Source of the DNA: Burkholderia sp. TSV86
GTDB lineage: Bacteria; Pseudomonadota; Gammaproteobacteria; Burkholderiales; Burkholderiaceae
Length of the DNA: 50,315 bases
Reading direction: 5' to 3'
Assembly: GCF_001522865.1 (NCBI RefSeq)
Contig: NZ_LOWB01000056.1
Span: 1-50,315, forward strand
Shown here: positions 1-8,946 of the stretch, one piece after another
Layout of the letters: each line of letters opens with the position of its first letter
Position numbering within the stretch: position 1 is the stretch's first letter
Notes under the pieces: model-generated
Database searches by the model: none
Seen by the model: only the letters and a program-made list of their open reading frames with translations
Told to the model about the DNA's origin: nothing
Made by a program: the position numbers and the translations under genes

Positions 1-110
1 GGTGGACTCCTTGCTGTTCGCGGCGCGCATTGCCGCTACGGGCTACGCCCTTCGCGCCAATGCGCGCCAGCATGAAAAACCAACCACTGTCAGATTTAGT
101 CTAGTCCACC
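1..110. repeat. MITE-like or IS-remnant element with short terminal inverted repeats
   Basis: The first 8 bases (GGTGGACT) are the exact reverse complement of bases 103-110 (AGTCCACC). Inside lies an 11-bp perfect inverted repeat, GGCGCGCATTG at 22-32 against CAATGCGCGCC at 58-68, enclosing a GC-rich loop. Short length, terminal inverted repeats and an internal hairpin are typical of a miniature inverted-repeat element or an IS end. No transposase fragment is readable, and the left flank (target duplication) is outside the window. It could also be a plain strong hairpin belonging to an upstream gene. Confidence 0.4.
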
Positions 111-339
111 GCAGATAAGAGCTGATATATCCGACGCGCGGTGCAGTTGAGTCAACTGCGCTTATGCATTCGCGATTTCCTGCGAATATCCAGCATCAGT
201 ATGGGCGGATATTGGCGCCGCGTGATCGGGGAAACCACGCGGCGCGAATGCTTGATTGCTTGGGACGCGGCAATACCGTCAAATGTTGTTTTCCAAACGG
301 ACATGAGCGTATTTACTACGCCTTCCGAAATCGCAAGAC
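111..339. other. Intergenic stretch without a recognisable gene
   Basis: The short reading frames here have no ribosome binding site and no family-like sequence. The stretch separates the left-end repeat from the terminator of the ahp genes. I see nothing else in it. Confidence 0.6.
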
Positions 340-380
340 AAAAAATGCCCTCGCCACGATACCCGCCATCGTAGCGAGGG
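340..380 (-). terminator. Rho-independent terminator of ahpCF
   Basis: On the minus strand a stem CCCTCGC-x-ACGAT (348-360) pairs with ATCGT-x-GCGAGGG (368-380) with one mismatch and a 7-nt loop. It is followed directly by a short spacer and six T (340-345). It starts 24 bp downstream of the ahpF stop codon, so it ends the ahpC-ahpF transcript. Confidence 0.88.
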
Positions 381-404
381 CCAACGGTAGACCAGTGAAA
401 TACC

Positions 405-2018
405 TTAGGCGGCGAGCGCCTCGCCGCTGCGCACGATAGTTCCGGCTGACGCGGATACCATGTCCGGCGCGGCGTCGCTGCGAATCAGATGATCGAATGC
501 ACCGAGTGCGGCCTTCGCACCTTCGCCGAGCGCGATCACAATCTGCTTGTAGGGCACGGTAGTCGCATCGCCGGCGGCGAACACTCCTGGTGCCGATGTC
601 GCACCGCGTGCATCGACGACGATTTCGCCGTGCTTCGATAACTCGATCGCGTTTTTCAGCCACTCGGTGTTTGGCACGAGCCCGATCTGGACGAACACGC
701 CTTCGAGTTCGATGCGCTTTGTTTGGCCGCTGAGCAGATCGTCATAGACAAGCCCGTTTAACTTCGTGCCGTCACCGGTCAGCTCGGTTGTGCGCGCCTG
801 CGTGATCACCGTCACATTCGGCAGGCTGCGCAGCTTGCGTTGCAGCACTTCGTCGGCGCGCAGTTGCGCTCCGTATTCGATCAGCGTGACTTCACGGACG
901 ATGCCGGCCAGATCGATCGCCGCCTCGACGCCGGAATTGCCGCCACCGATGACTGCAACGCGTTTGCCTTTGAAAAGCGGGCCGTCGCAATGCGGGCAGT
1001 AAGCGACTCCGCGATTGCGGTAGTCGCGCTCGCCCGGCACGCCGATTTCGCGCCAGCGCGCGCCAGTGGCGAGCACGACCGTTTTCGCCTTCAGCACGGC
1101 GCCGTTCGCGAGATGAATCTCATGGATGGGACCAGGGACGAGCCTGTCGGCACGCTGCATATCGATCACGTCGACTTCATACTGCTTCACATGCTGCTCG
1201 AGCGCTGCCGCAAACTTCGGCCCTTCTGTTTCCTGGACCGATACGAAATTTTCGATCGTCATCGTATCGAGCACCTGACCGCCAAAGCGTTCGGCCACGA
1301 CGCCGGTTGCGATACCCTTGCGCGCGGCGTAAATGGCCGCTGCAGCACCGGCGGGGCCGCCGCCAACGATCAGCATGTCGAACACGGGCTTGACCGCCAG
1401 CGCCTGTGCCGCCCGCTTATCGGTGCCGTTATCGAGTTTGGCGAGAATCTCCTTCACGCTGTTGCGGCCTTGGCCGAACGTTTCTCCATTGAGAAAAAGC
1501 GTGGGCACGGCCATGATCTGACGGGCTTCGACTTCGTCTTGGAACAGCGCGCCGTCGATCATCACGTGGTGAATGCGAGGATTGATCAGCGCCATCATGT
1601 TGAGTGCCTGCACGACTTCGGGGCAGTTCTGGCACGTGAGCGAGATGTAGGTATCGAAGCGATAATCACCGTCGAGCGCGCGGATCTGCTCGATCACTGC
1701 GTCGTCGAGTTTCAGCGGGTGACCGCCTGCTTGCAGCAGCGCGAGCACGAGCGACGTGAACTCATGACCCATCGGGATGCCGGCGAAGCGGATGCGGGCG
1801 TCGCGTCCCGGCTCGCCAACCGTAAACGACGGTTTGCGCTCGGCATCGTCGCGGCGCTCGACCACGCTCACCCGCGGCGACAGCGAAGCGATCTCGTCGA
1901 GCAGCGCGCGCAGCTCGCGCGATTTATCACTGCCGTCGAGCGATGCGACCAGCTCGACCGGCCGGCTGATTCTTTCGAGATACGATTTCAGCTGATTCTT
2001 GAGGTTGGCGTCCAGCAT
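405..2018 (-). CDS. ahpF: Alkyl hydroperoxide reductase subunit F
   Basis: This flavoprotein passes electrons from NADH to the peroxiredoxin AhpC for reduction of H2O2 and organic peroxides in the cytoplasm. Its 537 residues are close to the 521 of the E. coli protein. The N-terminal tandem thioredoxin-fold part carries the CxxC pair C129/C132 (CQNC). The FAD-binding GGGPAG lies at about 219-224, the thioredoxin-reductase redox motif CPHC at C341/C344, and the NADH-binding GGGNSG at about 358-363. All redox cysteines are intact. It lies 162 bp downstream of ahpC on the same strand and is followed by a strong terminator, so the two are probably one transcription unit with a long spacer. Confidence 0.97.
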   Translation of the reverse strand: MLDANLKNQLKSYLERISRPVELVASLDGSDKSRELRALLDEIASLSPRVSVVERRDDAERKPSFTVGEPGRDARIRFAGIPMGHEFTSLVLALLQAGGHPLKLDDAVIEQIRALDGDYRFDTYISLTCQNCPEVVQALNMMALINPRIHHVMIDGALFQDEVEARQIMAVPTLFLNGETFGQGRNSVKEILAKLDNGTDKRAAQALAVKPVFDMLIVGGGPAGAAAAIYAARKGIATGVVAERFGGQVLDTMTIENFVSVQETEGPKFAAALEQHVKQYEVDVIDMQRADRLVPGPIHEIHLANGAVLKAKTVVLATGARWREIGVPGERDYRNRGVAYCPHCDGPLFKGKRVAVIGGGNSGVEAAIDLAGIVREVTLIEYGAQLRADEVLQRKLRSLPNVTVITQARTTELTGDGTKLNGLVYDDLLSGQTKRIELEGVFVQIGLVPNTEWLKNAIELSKHGEIVVDARGATSAPGVFAAGDATTVPYKQIVIALGEGAKAALGAFDHLIRSDAAPDMVSASAGTIVRSGEALAA

Positions 2019-2180
2019 GACGATTTGGATTCCATAATGATAGGGGAAGGTCTTGTCGCTGGTTTGTAGCGCGCCGTGACCGGCGCGAATGCGTGTGATG
2101 CCGAGCGGAGAGCGTTGAAGCGATGCGACGGATTGCGTCGCGTGGCCCGGAACGCATCGCGCACGAGCCGCCGCGTGAGC

Positions 2181-2744
2181 TTAGATCTTGCCGATCAGAT
2201 CGAGCGAAGGCGTGAGCGTATCGGCGCCGGGCGTCCATTTCGCAGGGCAGACTTCACCTGGATGAGCGGCGATGTACTGTGCTGCCTGCACCTTGCGCAG
2301 CAGTTCGCCTGCATCGCGGCCGATGCCGTTGTCGTGGATTTCGCAGAGCTTGATTTCGCCTTCGGGATTGATCACGAACGTGCCGCGCAGCGCCATGCCT
2401 TCTTCTTCGATCAGTACGTCGAAGTTACGTGAGATCGTGAGTGTCGGGTCGCCGATCATCGGATATTTGATCTTCGAGATCGTGTCCGACGTGTCGTGCC
2501 AAGCTTTATGTGTGAAGTGCGTATCGGTCGAAACCGCGTAGATTTCAACGCCCAGTTTTTGGAATTCGGCGTAACGATCGGCCAGATCGCCAAGCTCGGT
2601 CGGACAAACAAACGTGAAATCGGCCGGATAGAATACGACGACGGACCACTTACCCTTCAACGTCTCGTCGCTGACCGGTACGAAATCGCCGTTGTGGTAT
2701 GCAGTGGCTTTGAACGGCTTGATCTGGGTGTTGATGATCGGCAT
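2181..2744 (-). CDS. ahpC: Alkyl hydroperoxide reductase subunit C (typical 2-Cys peroxiredoxin)
   Basis: This is the 187-residue peroxide-reducing partner of AhpF and has the standard length for the AhpC/Prx1 family. The peroxidatic cysteine C47 sits in FVCPTE and the resolving cysteine C166 in the C-terminal GEVCPAKW. The ATG has an AAGGAAG Shine-Dalgarno-like sequence about 5 nt upstream. It precedes ahpF in transcription order. The upstream 127 bp separates it from the LPMO gene and should hold its own promoter, probably OxyR-controlled as usual in this group. I infer that, because the operator match is weak. Confidence 0.97.
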   Translation of the reverse strand: MPIINTQIKPFKATAYHNGDFVPVSDETLKGKWSVVVFYPADFTFVCPTELGDLADRYAEFQKLGVEIYAVSTDTHFTHKAWHDTSDTISKIKYPMIGDPTLTISRNFDVLIEEEGMALRGTFVINPEGEIKLCEIHDNGIGRDAGELLRKVQAAQYIAAHPGEVCPAKWTPGADTLTPSLDLIGKI

Positions 2745-2814
2745 TGCGTGCTTCCTTTTGAATCGAAGTGTGATCAGGAAGCGTCAGTATGGCGATTCGA
2801 CCAATTATTGTGAA

Positions 2815-2852
2815 ATTGCATGTTTTAATGATGGGAATCGCCAATTTCTATC
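2815..2852 (-). promoter_or_regulatory. Weak OxyR-like operator upstream of ahpC
   Basis: The 127-bp gap upstream of ahpC contains, on the minus strand, spaced half-site-like elements beginning GATAGAAATT and continuing with CATCATTAAAACATG. They only loosely fit the ATAG-N7-CTAT tandem pattern of OxyR. The placement, about 70-110 bp upstream of the ahpC start, is suitable. The call rests mostly on gene identity. Confidence 0.3.
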
Positions 2853-2871
2853 CGAAGCGCGGCAATGCGAT

Positions 2872-3951
2872 TCAGCGTGCGCCGACAATTCCGATCGCGC
2901 TGGCATAGTTCGGCGACAACCAGACCTTGTTTGCGCCGATGTTAGTCGAGTCGAAGGCGATTGTGTTGCCCGAGCGCACGCCGATTCGCGCGAATTGGCC
3001 ATAGCGGCTGTTCACCTGATCGGCGAGTTGCTTGGCCCATACGCTATGGTTGGCATTGGCCGATGAAATCGGAACGCGAATATCGACGACCTCCGTGCCG
3101 CGCGCATCATTGCTCATCACACGAAAACGAACCTGTTCGCCCTCGCGCGGAGTGAGGCTCGGCTCAACGAAGTTGCGTGCAGCGATCCATTGGAAGCCGG
3201 ATGCGTGCGAGTCCGCAGCGATCGTCACGTCGCTGCAATTGAAAAACCCTTCATTGCCGGGGTCGATGCGCTGCCAGTAGCTGTACAGCACGGCATCGCC
3301 GGTGCGGCCGGGCGGGAGCGTCACATCCAGCTTGTAGAACGAGCTGATCGTGCCGGGGAGGTGGCCCGCGCCATTTGCGGGGATGGGGGCGGGCGCCGGG
3401 GCATCGTAGATTTGCGTCAGGTCGCTCCAGCGCAGCGGCTGCGTAGGATTGTACGAAGGATTCGAGATGAACACGCGCATGCGCGCCGGATTATGCGAGG
3501 TGGTGTTTTCCCATATGAGTTCCACGTGCCCGTTGTTCGGCGCCAGTTGAGTTTTGCGCCAGAGCGTGGCCGGCACTTTGTCGAGACCGGCTTTCGCAGG
3601 GTCGCCACCCGCGCACAGCGTGCCGTCCGGCACTGCCGCTTTTAGTTGCGTGAGATCGTTGCCCTGGCCGACCGGATTTGCGGACACTTCATTCCATTGC
3701 GTGAACGGGTAGGCCGAGTTATTGCCGGCGCGAAACGCGGCTCGGCAGTCGTCGTAAGGAATTCCGGAGCCGTCGGGCGGATCCCAGTAGCCGCTTTCGA
3801 GGTGGCATTGGTATTGTCGGGCGATCGGAAAGCCAACGGCGCCATGCGCGTTGGCTTTGTTCATGGGCACGATCTGGACGGCCAGCGATATGGCGAGCAA
3901 GACAAGGCGGCTCGCTCGGCGGCGCGACGATGCATTGATAAAAGTCGTCAT
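2872..3951 (-). CDS. Secreted lytic polysaccharide monooxygenase (AA10, GbpA-like)
   Basis: This is a copper-dependent oxidative enzyme for chitin or cellulose, exported to the outside. Residues 1-35 are a signal peptide ending ANA, so cleavage leaves H36 (HGAVGF) as the N-terminal histidine of the copper brace. The second brace histidine is probably H153 in TTSHNP. F237 in FFNCSDV fits the axial Phe of AA10. The C-terminal 100 or so residues (from about FQWIAARNF) look like GbpA domain 2, and no chitin-binding CBM is evident after it. The start codon has a perfect AGGAGG 8 nt upstream. It may attack fungal or arthropod chitin or act as an adhesin. It shares strand with ahpCF but has its own 176-bp upstream region. 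Confidence 0.88.
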   Translation of the reverse strand: MTTFINASSRRRASRLVLLAISLAVQIVPMNKANAHGAVGFPIARQYQCHLESGYWDPPDGSGIPYDDCRAAFRAGNNSAYPFTQWNEVSANPVGQGNDLTQLKAAVPDGTLCAGGDPAKAGLDKVPATLWRKTQLAPNNGHVELIWENTTSHNPARMRVFISNPSYNPTQPLRWSDLTQIYDAPAPAPIPANGAGHLPGTISSFYKLDVTLPPGRTGDAVLYSYWQRIDPGNEGFFNCSDVTIAADSHASGFQWIAARNFVEPSLTPREGEQVRFRVMSNDARGTEVVDIRVPISSANANHSVWAKQLADQVNSRYGQFARIGVRSGNTIAFDSTNIGANKVWLSPNYASAIGIVGAR

Positions 3952-4127
3952 TGAGTGTTCCTCCTGATGGTAAGCAGTGCGACACGCATGGCGTATCGTT
4001 CGAAGCTGCGCTGATCATTTCGGATCTCGAACGATTGACGGGCAAAGCCGTTTTAGCCTATGCAAGCTCAGTAGGAACCGTTACCACGAAACTTCGGGGC
4101 TTTACGACAAAGCTTTTATCTGGTGCG

Positions 4128-4613
4128 TCAATGGATATAAGGCTTCGGTTGTGTTACGGATCGGATCGCAAGCCCGGCGTCGAGCAGCGCGATCGAAAAC
4201 CACCGAGCGATCTTCAGTACGCCGCTGTCCGGGCAGCGCGGCAGCCAATGCGCGAGCGCGCGCAATGCGGCTTCGCTGCGGGTCGATTGCAAATCCGCAA
4301 GCGCTTGCAGCAGCATCGCTTCGTCTATTGCAAGCCGGTTTCGGCAGTGGCATCGCTCATCGCGCGGACAATTGGCGTCGCACCGCAGAAAGCGCATCAG
4401 CATGTCGAAATGAACGAGGCCGTCGGTGTGCAGGCCCGCGTTGGCCAGCACGTTGCGCCATGATGGTGGTTCACGATGCGAGGCACTGAGGTTCGCGCAT
4501 CGCAACCATGAGCGCATCGCTGTCAGTACGATGCGTTCAGCCTCATCGATGCTTGAGCCGTCGCTGGTATCGTTGGGTAGCGCGGCGCTTCGTCGGGTAT
4601 CGCGGATATTCAT
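4128..4613 (-). CDS. Hypothetical protein, 161 residues
   Basis: I do not recognise the family. The product is soluble and helix-rich, with six cysteines or more including a CDANCPRDERCHC cluster in the middle (about residues 78-90) that could bind a metal. The gene is supported by a consensus AGGAGG placed 7 nt before the ATG and by plausible amino-acid composition. It lies upstream of, and on the same strand as, the LPMO gene with a gap of 176 bp, so co-regulation is possible but unproven. Confidence 0.6.
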   Translation of the reverse strand: MNIRDTRRSAALPNDTSDGSSIDEAERIVLTAMRSWLRCANLSASHREPPSWRNVLANAGLHTDGLVHFDMLMRFLRCDANCPRDERCHCRNRLAIDEAMLLQALADLQSTRSEAALRALAHWLPRCPDSGVLKIARWFSIALLDAGLAIRSVTQPKPYIH

Positions 4614-5488
4614 GAATGAGCCTCCTGAAATCGGCGCGGCCCGTGATGTGCGTGACCACGCAATTGAAGACGGCCGGCCGCAGCGCTAATACGCAGGGCC
4701 GTGCCATTCACGTAAATGAGCGTAGCAATCCGAGTGCAGCACGCTACTTGCCAGTTCGATAGGCATGCCGACGGACCGGAATCCGGCTGTTAATCAGCCC
4801 TGAAGCCGCGCGCGTCGTGCATTGCCGGTTCGCACGGACGGCACCCGTCGTCCGGAAGCCGCCATTGCCGAGCAGATGGAACGCGTTGCGCATGCTCATC
4901 GCGGCCGCGCTGGCGGTGAGCCATTGCTCGAGTTTTGGCACCTTCGACCTGCGATTCGGCGCGGCGCCGGATGCAATGGTGGGTGGTGCGACAAGTGTCC
5001 TATGACGGCGATGTTCTTGCGAGCCGGGCGGGTTGCCAGCGGTGTGAGCAGGCGCGGCGATAGCATGCATGGATCGAGATTTCCAACGTGTCGGCGGATA
5101 ACAAGCGCTATCATCGCGCCATTTTTTTATAAATGCAAATGATTCTCATTGGCCGATAAGGAAATGAGATGGCAGCGGGGCTATGCATGCTGCGTTGCGC
5201 AAGTCCTGCGGACGAAAATCGGCAAGCACACACTCATCGGAGACCGAAGCAACTTCCCGCATAGACAGATGCGATGGAAATCTGCGACGCTATTCTCGCG
5301 GGCGAAGTCGATTGCGCCGAGTCAGCGCATGCGGACCATGGGCGGCCGCACCGTCATGGTGCGGAGTGCTACGCAAAAGTGCCGAATCAGACCGGGAACC
5401 CGATTCATACAAGGCACGCTCTTTGCTCGCGAAACATAACGCCGGTACGGCATCGACAGATGCTGAGCAAACGATGGAGAACTCTTCG
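4614..5488. other. Gene-poor interval between divergent genes
   Basis: This 875-bp interval separates the minus-strand hypothetical gene from the plus-strand ATP-grasp cluster. Several frames stay open for 70-110 codons on both strands, but none has a clear ribosome binding site or a family-like product. The only distinct signal is a Fur-box-like site at 5135-5153 next to an AT-rich patch (5120-5145). Decayed coding sequence is possible. Confidence 0.5.
5135..5153. promoter_or_regulatory. Fur-box-like site
   Basis: GCAAATGATTCTCATTGGC matches the 19-bp Fur consensus (GATAATGATAATCATTATC) at 13 of 19 positions, including the central AATGAT-x-x-TCATT core. It sits in an AT-rich promoter-like patch. 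No recognisable iron gene lies within 300 bp on either side. The nearest supported genes are the small hypothetical gene (minus) and the first ATP-grasp gene (plus). Confidence 0.5.
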
Positions 5489-6904
5489 ATGAAGCCATTC
5501 GATGAAATGTTGAAACCCGGCGATAGTGTTCGAGCGCCCTATGAGCGCTTGAAACAATGGCTCGATACGCAGGATCCCGCGAGCCTCGCGCAGAAGGCGC
5601 ACGACGCGGAAGGCGTGTTCCGCAAGACGGGCATTACGTTCGCCGTCTATGGCGATGTCGAAGCCGCGGAGCGGCTGATTCCGTTCGACATCGTGCCGAG
5701 GATTATTTCCGGACAGGAGTGGAATAGGCTGTCGCAAGGTATCGAGCAGCGTGTAATGGCGCTCAATGCGTTTCTCGACGACATTTATCACCGCCAGGAG
5801 ATCGTACGCGCGGGGATCGTGCCGAAGCATTTGATTTCGCATAACGAGGCGTTTTTGCCGGAAATGATCGATTTTCGTCCGCCAGGAAACGTTTACACGC
5901 ACATCATCGGCGTCGATATCGTCCGGACCGCGGAAAATCAGTTCTACGTACTCGAGGACAATGCACGCACGCCGTCGGGCGTGTCGTACATGCTCGAAAA
6001 CCGTGAAACGATGATGCAGCTTTTTCCCGAGCTGTTCCAGCAGGTAAAGGTGCGTCCCGTCGAAACCTATCCGCAGCTCCTGCGTCAGTCGCTTGCGGCT
6101 GTATGTCCGCCGGGCGGCAATGCCGACAACCCGACCGTCGCGGTGCTCACCCCAGGCATTCACAATTCCGCTTATTACGAGCACGCGTTCCTTGCCGATC
6201 AGATGGGGGTACATCTCGTCGAAGGCAGCGATCTGCAGGTGATCGACGATCGCGTCGCAATGCGCACGACGGAAGGTTTCAGGGCGATCGATGTGCTGTA
6301 CCGCCGCCTCGACGATGCGTTCCTCGATCCGCTCACCTTTAGGTCCGATTCGGTGCTCGGCGTGGCCGGCATTATGGATGTCTACCGCGCCGGCAATATC
6401 ACGATCGCGAACGCACCAGGCACCGGCATCGCGGATGACAAGGCGATTTATTCGTATATGCCGGAGATCGTCGAGTTCTATACCGGCCGCAAGGCGCTGC
6501 TGGAGAACGTGCCGACCTGGCGCTGTGCCGAGGACGACAGCCTGGATTACGTGCTCGCGCACCTCGACGAACTCGTCGTGAAGGAAGTGCACGGCTCGGG
6601 CGGATATGGAATGCTGGTCGGCCCAGCCGCATCGAAAGCCGAGCGTGACGCGTTTGCGGCCAAGCTGCGCGCGAAGCCGTCGAACTATATCGCGCAGCCG
6701 ACGCTTGCATTATCGACAACGCCGATCCTGACCGAGAAGGGGCTCGCGCCGCGTCACGTCGATCTAAGACCGTTCGTGCTGGTTTCGGATCGCATCCGCA
6801 TCACGCCAGGCGGCTTGACGCGGGTTGCGTTGAAGGAGGGCTCGCTCGTCGTCAATTCGAGTCAGGGCGGCGGCACCAAGGATACCTGGGTGCTGGCCGA
6901 CTGA
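5489..6904 (+). CDS. Circularly permuted ATP-grasp protein (DUF404/DUF407 family)
   Basis: This 471-residue predicted carboxylate-amine ligase is the stand-alone CP-ATP-grasp of the first set in this cluster. Family features include the EDNART segment (VLEDNARTPSGVSYMLENR), the LTPGIHNSAYYEHAF strand-loop, YRRLDDAFLDPL, the KEVHGSGGYGM glycine-rich loop and the C-terminal SSQGGGTKDTWVL motif. The family is predicted to form peptide-like bonds, and its substrate is unknown. I chose the ATG at 5489 because GGAG lies about 8 nt upstream. An in-frame ATG at 5474 would add five residues. It heads a cluster with alpha-E and transglutaminase genes on the same strand. Confidence 0.88.
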   Translation: MKPFDEMLKPGDSVRAPYERLKQWLDTQDPASLAQKAHDAEGVFRKTGITFAVYGDVEAAERLIPFDIVPRIISGQEWNRLSQGIEQRVMALNAFLDDIYHRQEIVRAGIVPKHLISHNEAFLPEMIDFRPPGNVYTHIIGVDIVRTAENQFYVLEDNARTPSGVSYMLENRETMMQLFPELFQQVKVRPVETYPQLLRQSLAAVCPPGGNADNPTVAVLTPGIHNSAYYEHAFLADQMGVHLVEGSDLQVIDDRVAMRTTEGFRAIDVLYRRLDDAFLDPLTFRSDSVLGVAGIMDVYRAGNITIANAPGTGIADDKAIYSYMPEIVEFYTGRKALLENVPTWRCAEDDSLDYVLAHLDELVVKEVHGSGGYGMLVGPAASKAERDAFAAKLRAKPSNYIAQPTLALSTTPILTEKGLAPRHVDLRPFVLVSDRIRITPGGLTRVALKEGSLVVNSSQGGGTKDTWVLAD

Positions 6905-6990
6905 CGCGCATGCCCGGCGTACGCCGGAAATGCGCGATGACGCGAGCGATGCGCACGCTGGCCAGCGTGCGCAGGCGGCGCGCGCAGACG
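6905..6990. repeat. Tandem GC-rich hairpins inside the ATP-grasp operon
   Basis: Immediately after the stop codon comes CGCGCAT (6905-6911) pairing with ATGCGCG (6930-6936) around the 14-bp palindrome CCGGCGTACGCCGG (6914-6927). A perfect 22-bp palindrome follows at 6951-6972 (GCGCACGCTGG and its complement). A third, weaker GGCGCG/CGCGCC pairing lies at about 6974-6996. There is no T tract, so these are more likely mRNA-stability or processing structures than terminators. Confidence 0.6.
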
Positions 6991-7025
6991 CGCCGGACCG
7001 AATAACGATCAGTGGATGAAACACC

Positions 7026-7967
7026 ATGCTTCTCGGACGGACAGCAAGCGGGCTTTACTGGATGTACCGCTATATCGAGCGAGCGGAGAATACCGCGCGT
7101 ATCGTCGATGCGGGATTGCGGATGGCGCTCACGCGCACGGCGGATGCGCCGGCGGAATGGTCGTCGGTACTCGTCAGTACGGGCGCCGACGACGGTTATC
7201 GGCAGAAGTACGAAACTTATGCGGCTGATACGGTCACCGATTATCTGCTGCGCGATCGCGACAATCCGTCGAGTGTGCTCTCGTGTATCGAAAGCGCTCG
7301 CTCGAACGCGCGGATGGTTCGCACGGCACTCACACGCGAGGCATGGGAAAGCGTGAACGGTGCGTGGCTGGCGATCAGGCGCGGCCTTGCGCAGCCGATT
7401 CGGGCGAGCGGACTGCCGGCCATTCTCGACGAGATCAAGCGCGAGACTGCACTGATTCTCGGCAGCTTTTACAGCACGATGCTGCGCAACGAGATTTTCG
7501 ATTTCGCTCAGATCGGCGCGTTCATCGAGCGCGCGGACAACACCGCGCGAATTCTCGACGTCAAGTATCACCTGCTGCTGCCTTCGGTGTCGCACGTCGG
7601 CACGATGCTCGACAACTACCAGTGGGAATCGATTCTGCGCTGCGTTGCCGCGCACCGGTCCTATCGCTGGGTCTACGACGTCCAGTACAAGCCGCTCAAT
7701 ATTGCCGACTATCTGATTCTCAACGGCCGGATGCCACGCTCGCTGCGTTTCTGTTACGGTCATGTGACGTCGAGCCTCGGTCATCTCGCGAATGATTATG
7801 GCGTCACGCACGCTTGTCACGAGACTGCGGCCAAAATCAAGCAGTCGCTCGAGGACAATACGGTTCAACGCATTTTCAAGAGCGGGCTGCACGAGTTTCT
7901 GACGGATTTCATCGCCAAGAACAACAGTCTCGGCGTCGAAATCGCCCAAGCCTACAACTTCGACTGA
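7026..7967 (+). CDS. Alpha-E domain protein (DUF403)
   Basis: This 313-residue all-helical protein of the alpha-E family is named for its conserved glutamates. It starts with the hallmark segment LLGRTASGLYWMYRYIERAENTAR (first 20 residues after the ATG) and repeats the pattern at FIERADNTARILD in the middle. It nearly always accompanies CP-ATP-grasp and transglutaminase genes, and its biochemical role is unknown. It lies 121 bp after the ATP-grasp gene, across a structured spacer, and only 8 bp before the next gene, so the three are probably co-transcribed. Confidence 0.9.
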   Translation: MLLGRTASGLYWMYRYIERAENTARIVDAGLRMALTRTADAPAEWSSVLVSTGADDGYRQKYETYAADTVTDYLLRDRDNPSSVLSCIESARSNARMVRTALTREAWESVNGAWLAIRRGLAQPIRASGLPAILDEIKRETALILGSFYSTMLRNEIFDFAQIGAFIERADNTARILDVKYHLLLPSVSHVGTMLDNYQWESILRCVAAHRSYRWVYDVQYKPLNIADYLILNGRMPRSLRFCYGHVTSSLGHLANDYGVTHACHETAAKIKQSLEDNTVQRIFKSGLHEFLTDFIAKNNSLGVEIAQAYNFD

Positions 7968-7975
7968 GAACAGCC

Positions 7976-8944
7976 ATGCGTCTTGCCATTCGCCATCTTT
8001 CGCGTTTCCAGTTCGATGAACATGCCACCCATGCGCTGCAGCGCTTGCGGCTGCGCCCGCAAAGCGGCCCATCTCAAACCGTGCGGGCCTGGCAGGTGAC
8101 GGTCGACGGCGTCGAACCATCGCTCAGTTATGCAGACGGATTCGGTAACCGGGTCGATCTCATGAGGCACGAGCGCGACAAAGCGGGGGTCGTCATCGTT
8201 GCGGCGGGCGTCGTCGAGACGCAGGATCGTGCAGGCATTCTTGGTCAGAATGACGGCTATGCGCCGCCATGGCTGTTTGAGCGCACCACCGAGCTGACGC
8301 GCGCGGGTGAGACGATTCGCGCGCTCGCGGCGGCGCTGCCGATCGAGCATCGCAGCCTGGATGCGCTGCACTGGCTGATGACCGAAGTGCATGGACGAAT
8401 CGCATACGACCCGAATGTACCGCCGACGCCGCGCGATGCGCAGACCGTGCTGCAAAGCGGTGTCGGCACGAGCCGCGATCATGCTCATGTGTTCGTCGCG
8501 GCGGCGCGCGCGCTGAAAATCCCGGCGCGCTACGTGGCAGGCTATTTGCTGACCGACGGCCCGATGCAACGTGCTGTCGAGACGATGCACCAGGCGAGCG
8601 GCGCCGCGCAGCAGACAATGCAGATGCGGCAGCAAGACGCGCAGATGCTCGATGCGGACGCAACGCGCATGGCGCCGGACGATGCGGCCCGGCAGTCGAG
8701 CGCGGCCCGGCATCAGGCTTTGTCGGGCGTGATGCAGCCGCAAGCAGGCCATGCATGGGCTGAAGCGTATGTCGAAGGGCTTGGCTGGGTCGGTTTCGAT
8801 CCGTTCATGAACCGTTGCCCGGACGAGCGTTACGTGCGGGCTGCGGCGGGCCTCGATTATCGCGATACGATGGCGGTCCACGGCTTCGGGGCAAAGCTCG
8901 CGGATGTCGTGATAAGCGTGATCCAATCGCCGGAGCTTGTCTGA
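7976..8944 (+). CDS. Transglutaminase-like protein lacking the catalytic cysteine
   Basis: This 322-residue protein has the N-terminal bacterial transglutaminase region (MRLAIRHLSRFQFD) followed by the papain-like core. The helix that normally starts with the nucleophile (GVCQDHAH in relatives) reads GTSRDHAHVFV, so serine 166 (codon AGC, 8471-8473) replaces the cysteine. The other triad members appear kept: H259 in GHAWAEAY and D275 in GFDP. A Gln/Met-rich insert of about 50 residues (roughly 198-250) separates core strands. The ATG lies 8 bp after the alpha-E stop. It may be an inactive or serine-dependent homologue, a binding protein, or a sequence error. Confidence 0.85.
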   Translation: MRLAIRHLSRFQFDEHATHALQRLRLRPQSGPSQTVRAWQVTVDGVEPSLSYADGFGNRVDLMRHERDKAGVVIVAAGVVETQDRAGILGQNDGYAPPWLFERTTELTRAGETIRALAAALPIEHRSLDALHWLMTEVHGRIAYDPNVPPTPRDAQTVLQSGVGTSRDHAHVFVAAARALKIPARYVAGYLLTDGPMQRAVETMHQASGAAQQTMQMRQQDAQMLDADATRMAPDDAARQSSAARHQALSGVMQPQAGHAWAEAYVEGLGWVGFDPFMNRCPDERYVRAAAGLDYRDTMAVHGFGAKLADVVISVIQSPELV

Positions 8945-8946
8945 CC

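Noticed and set aside
840..2069. Plus-strand frame of 409 codons opposite ahpF
   Set aside because: Antisense shadow of a certain gene, with low-complexity His/Arg/Asp-rich product.
4744..5070. Minus-strand frame of 108 codons downstream of the Fur-like site
   Set aside because: Position is suggestive, but there is no ribosome binding site and the product looks random (Arg, Ala, Thr, His rich). Not called as a gene.
5183..5488. N-terminal extension of the first ATP-grasp protein
   Set aside because: The 100 or so extra residues do not resemble the family. The internal ATG with GGAG upstream matches the usual N-terminus.
6852..8120. Minus-strand frame of 422 codons opposite the alpha-E gene
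   Set aside because: Shadow of the alpha-E gene, with no ribosome binding site and no family similarity.
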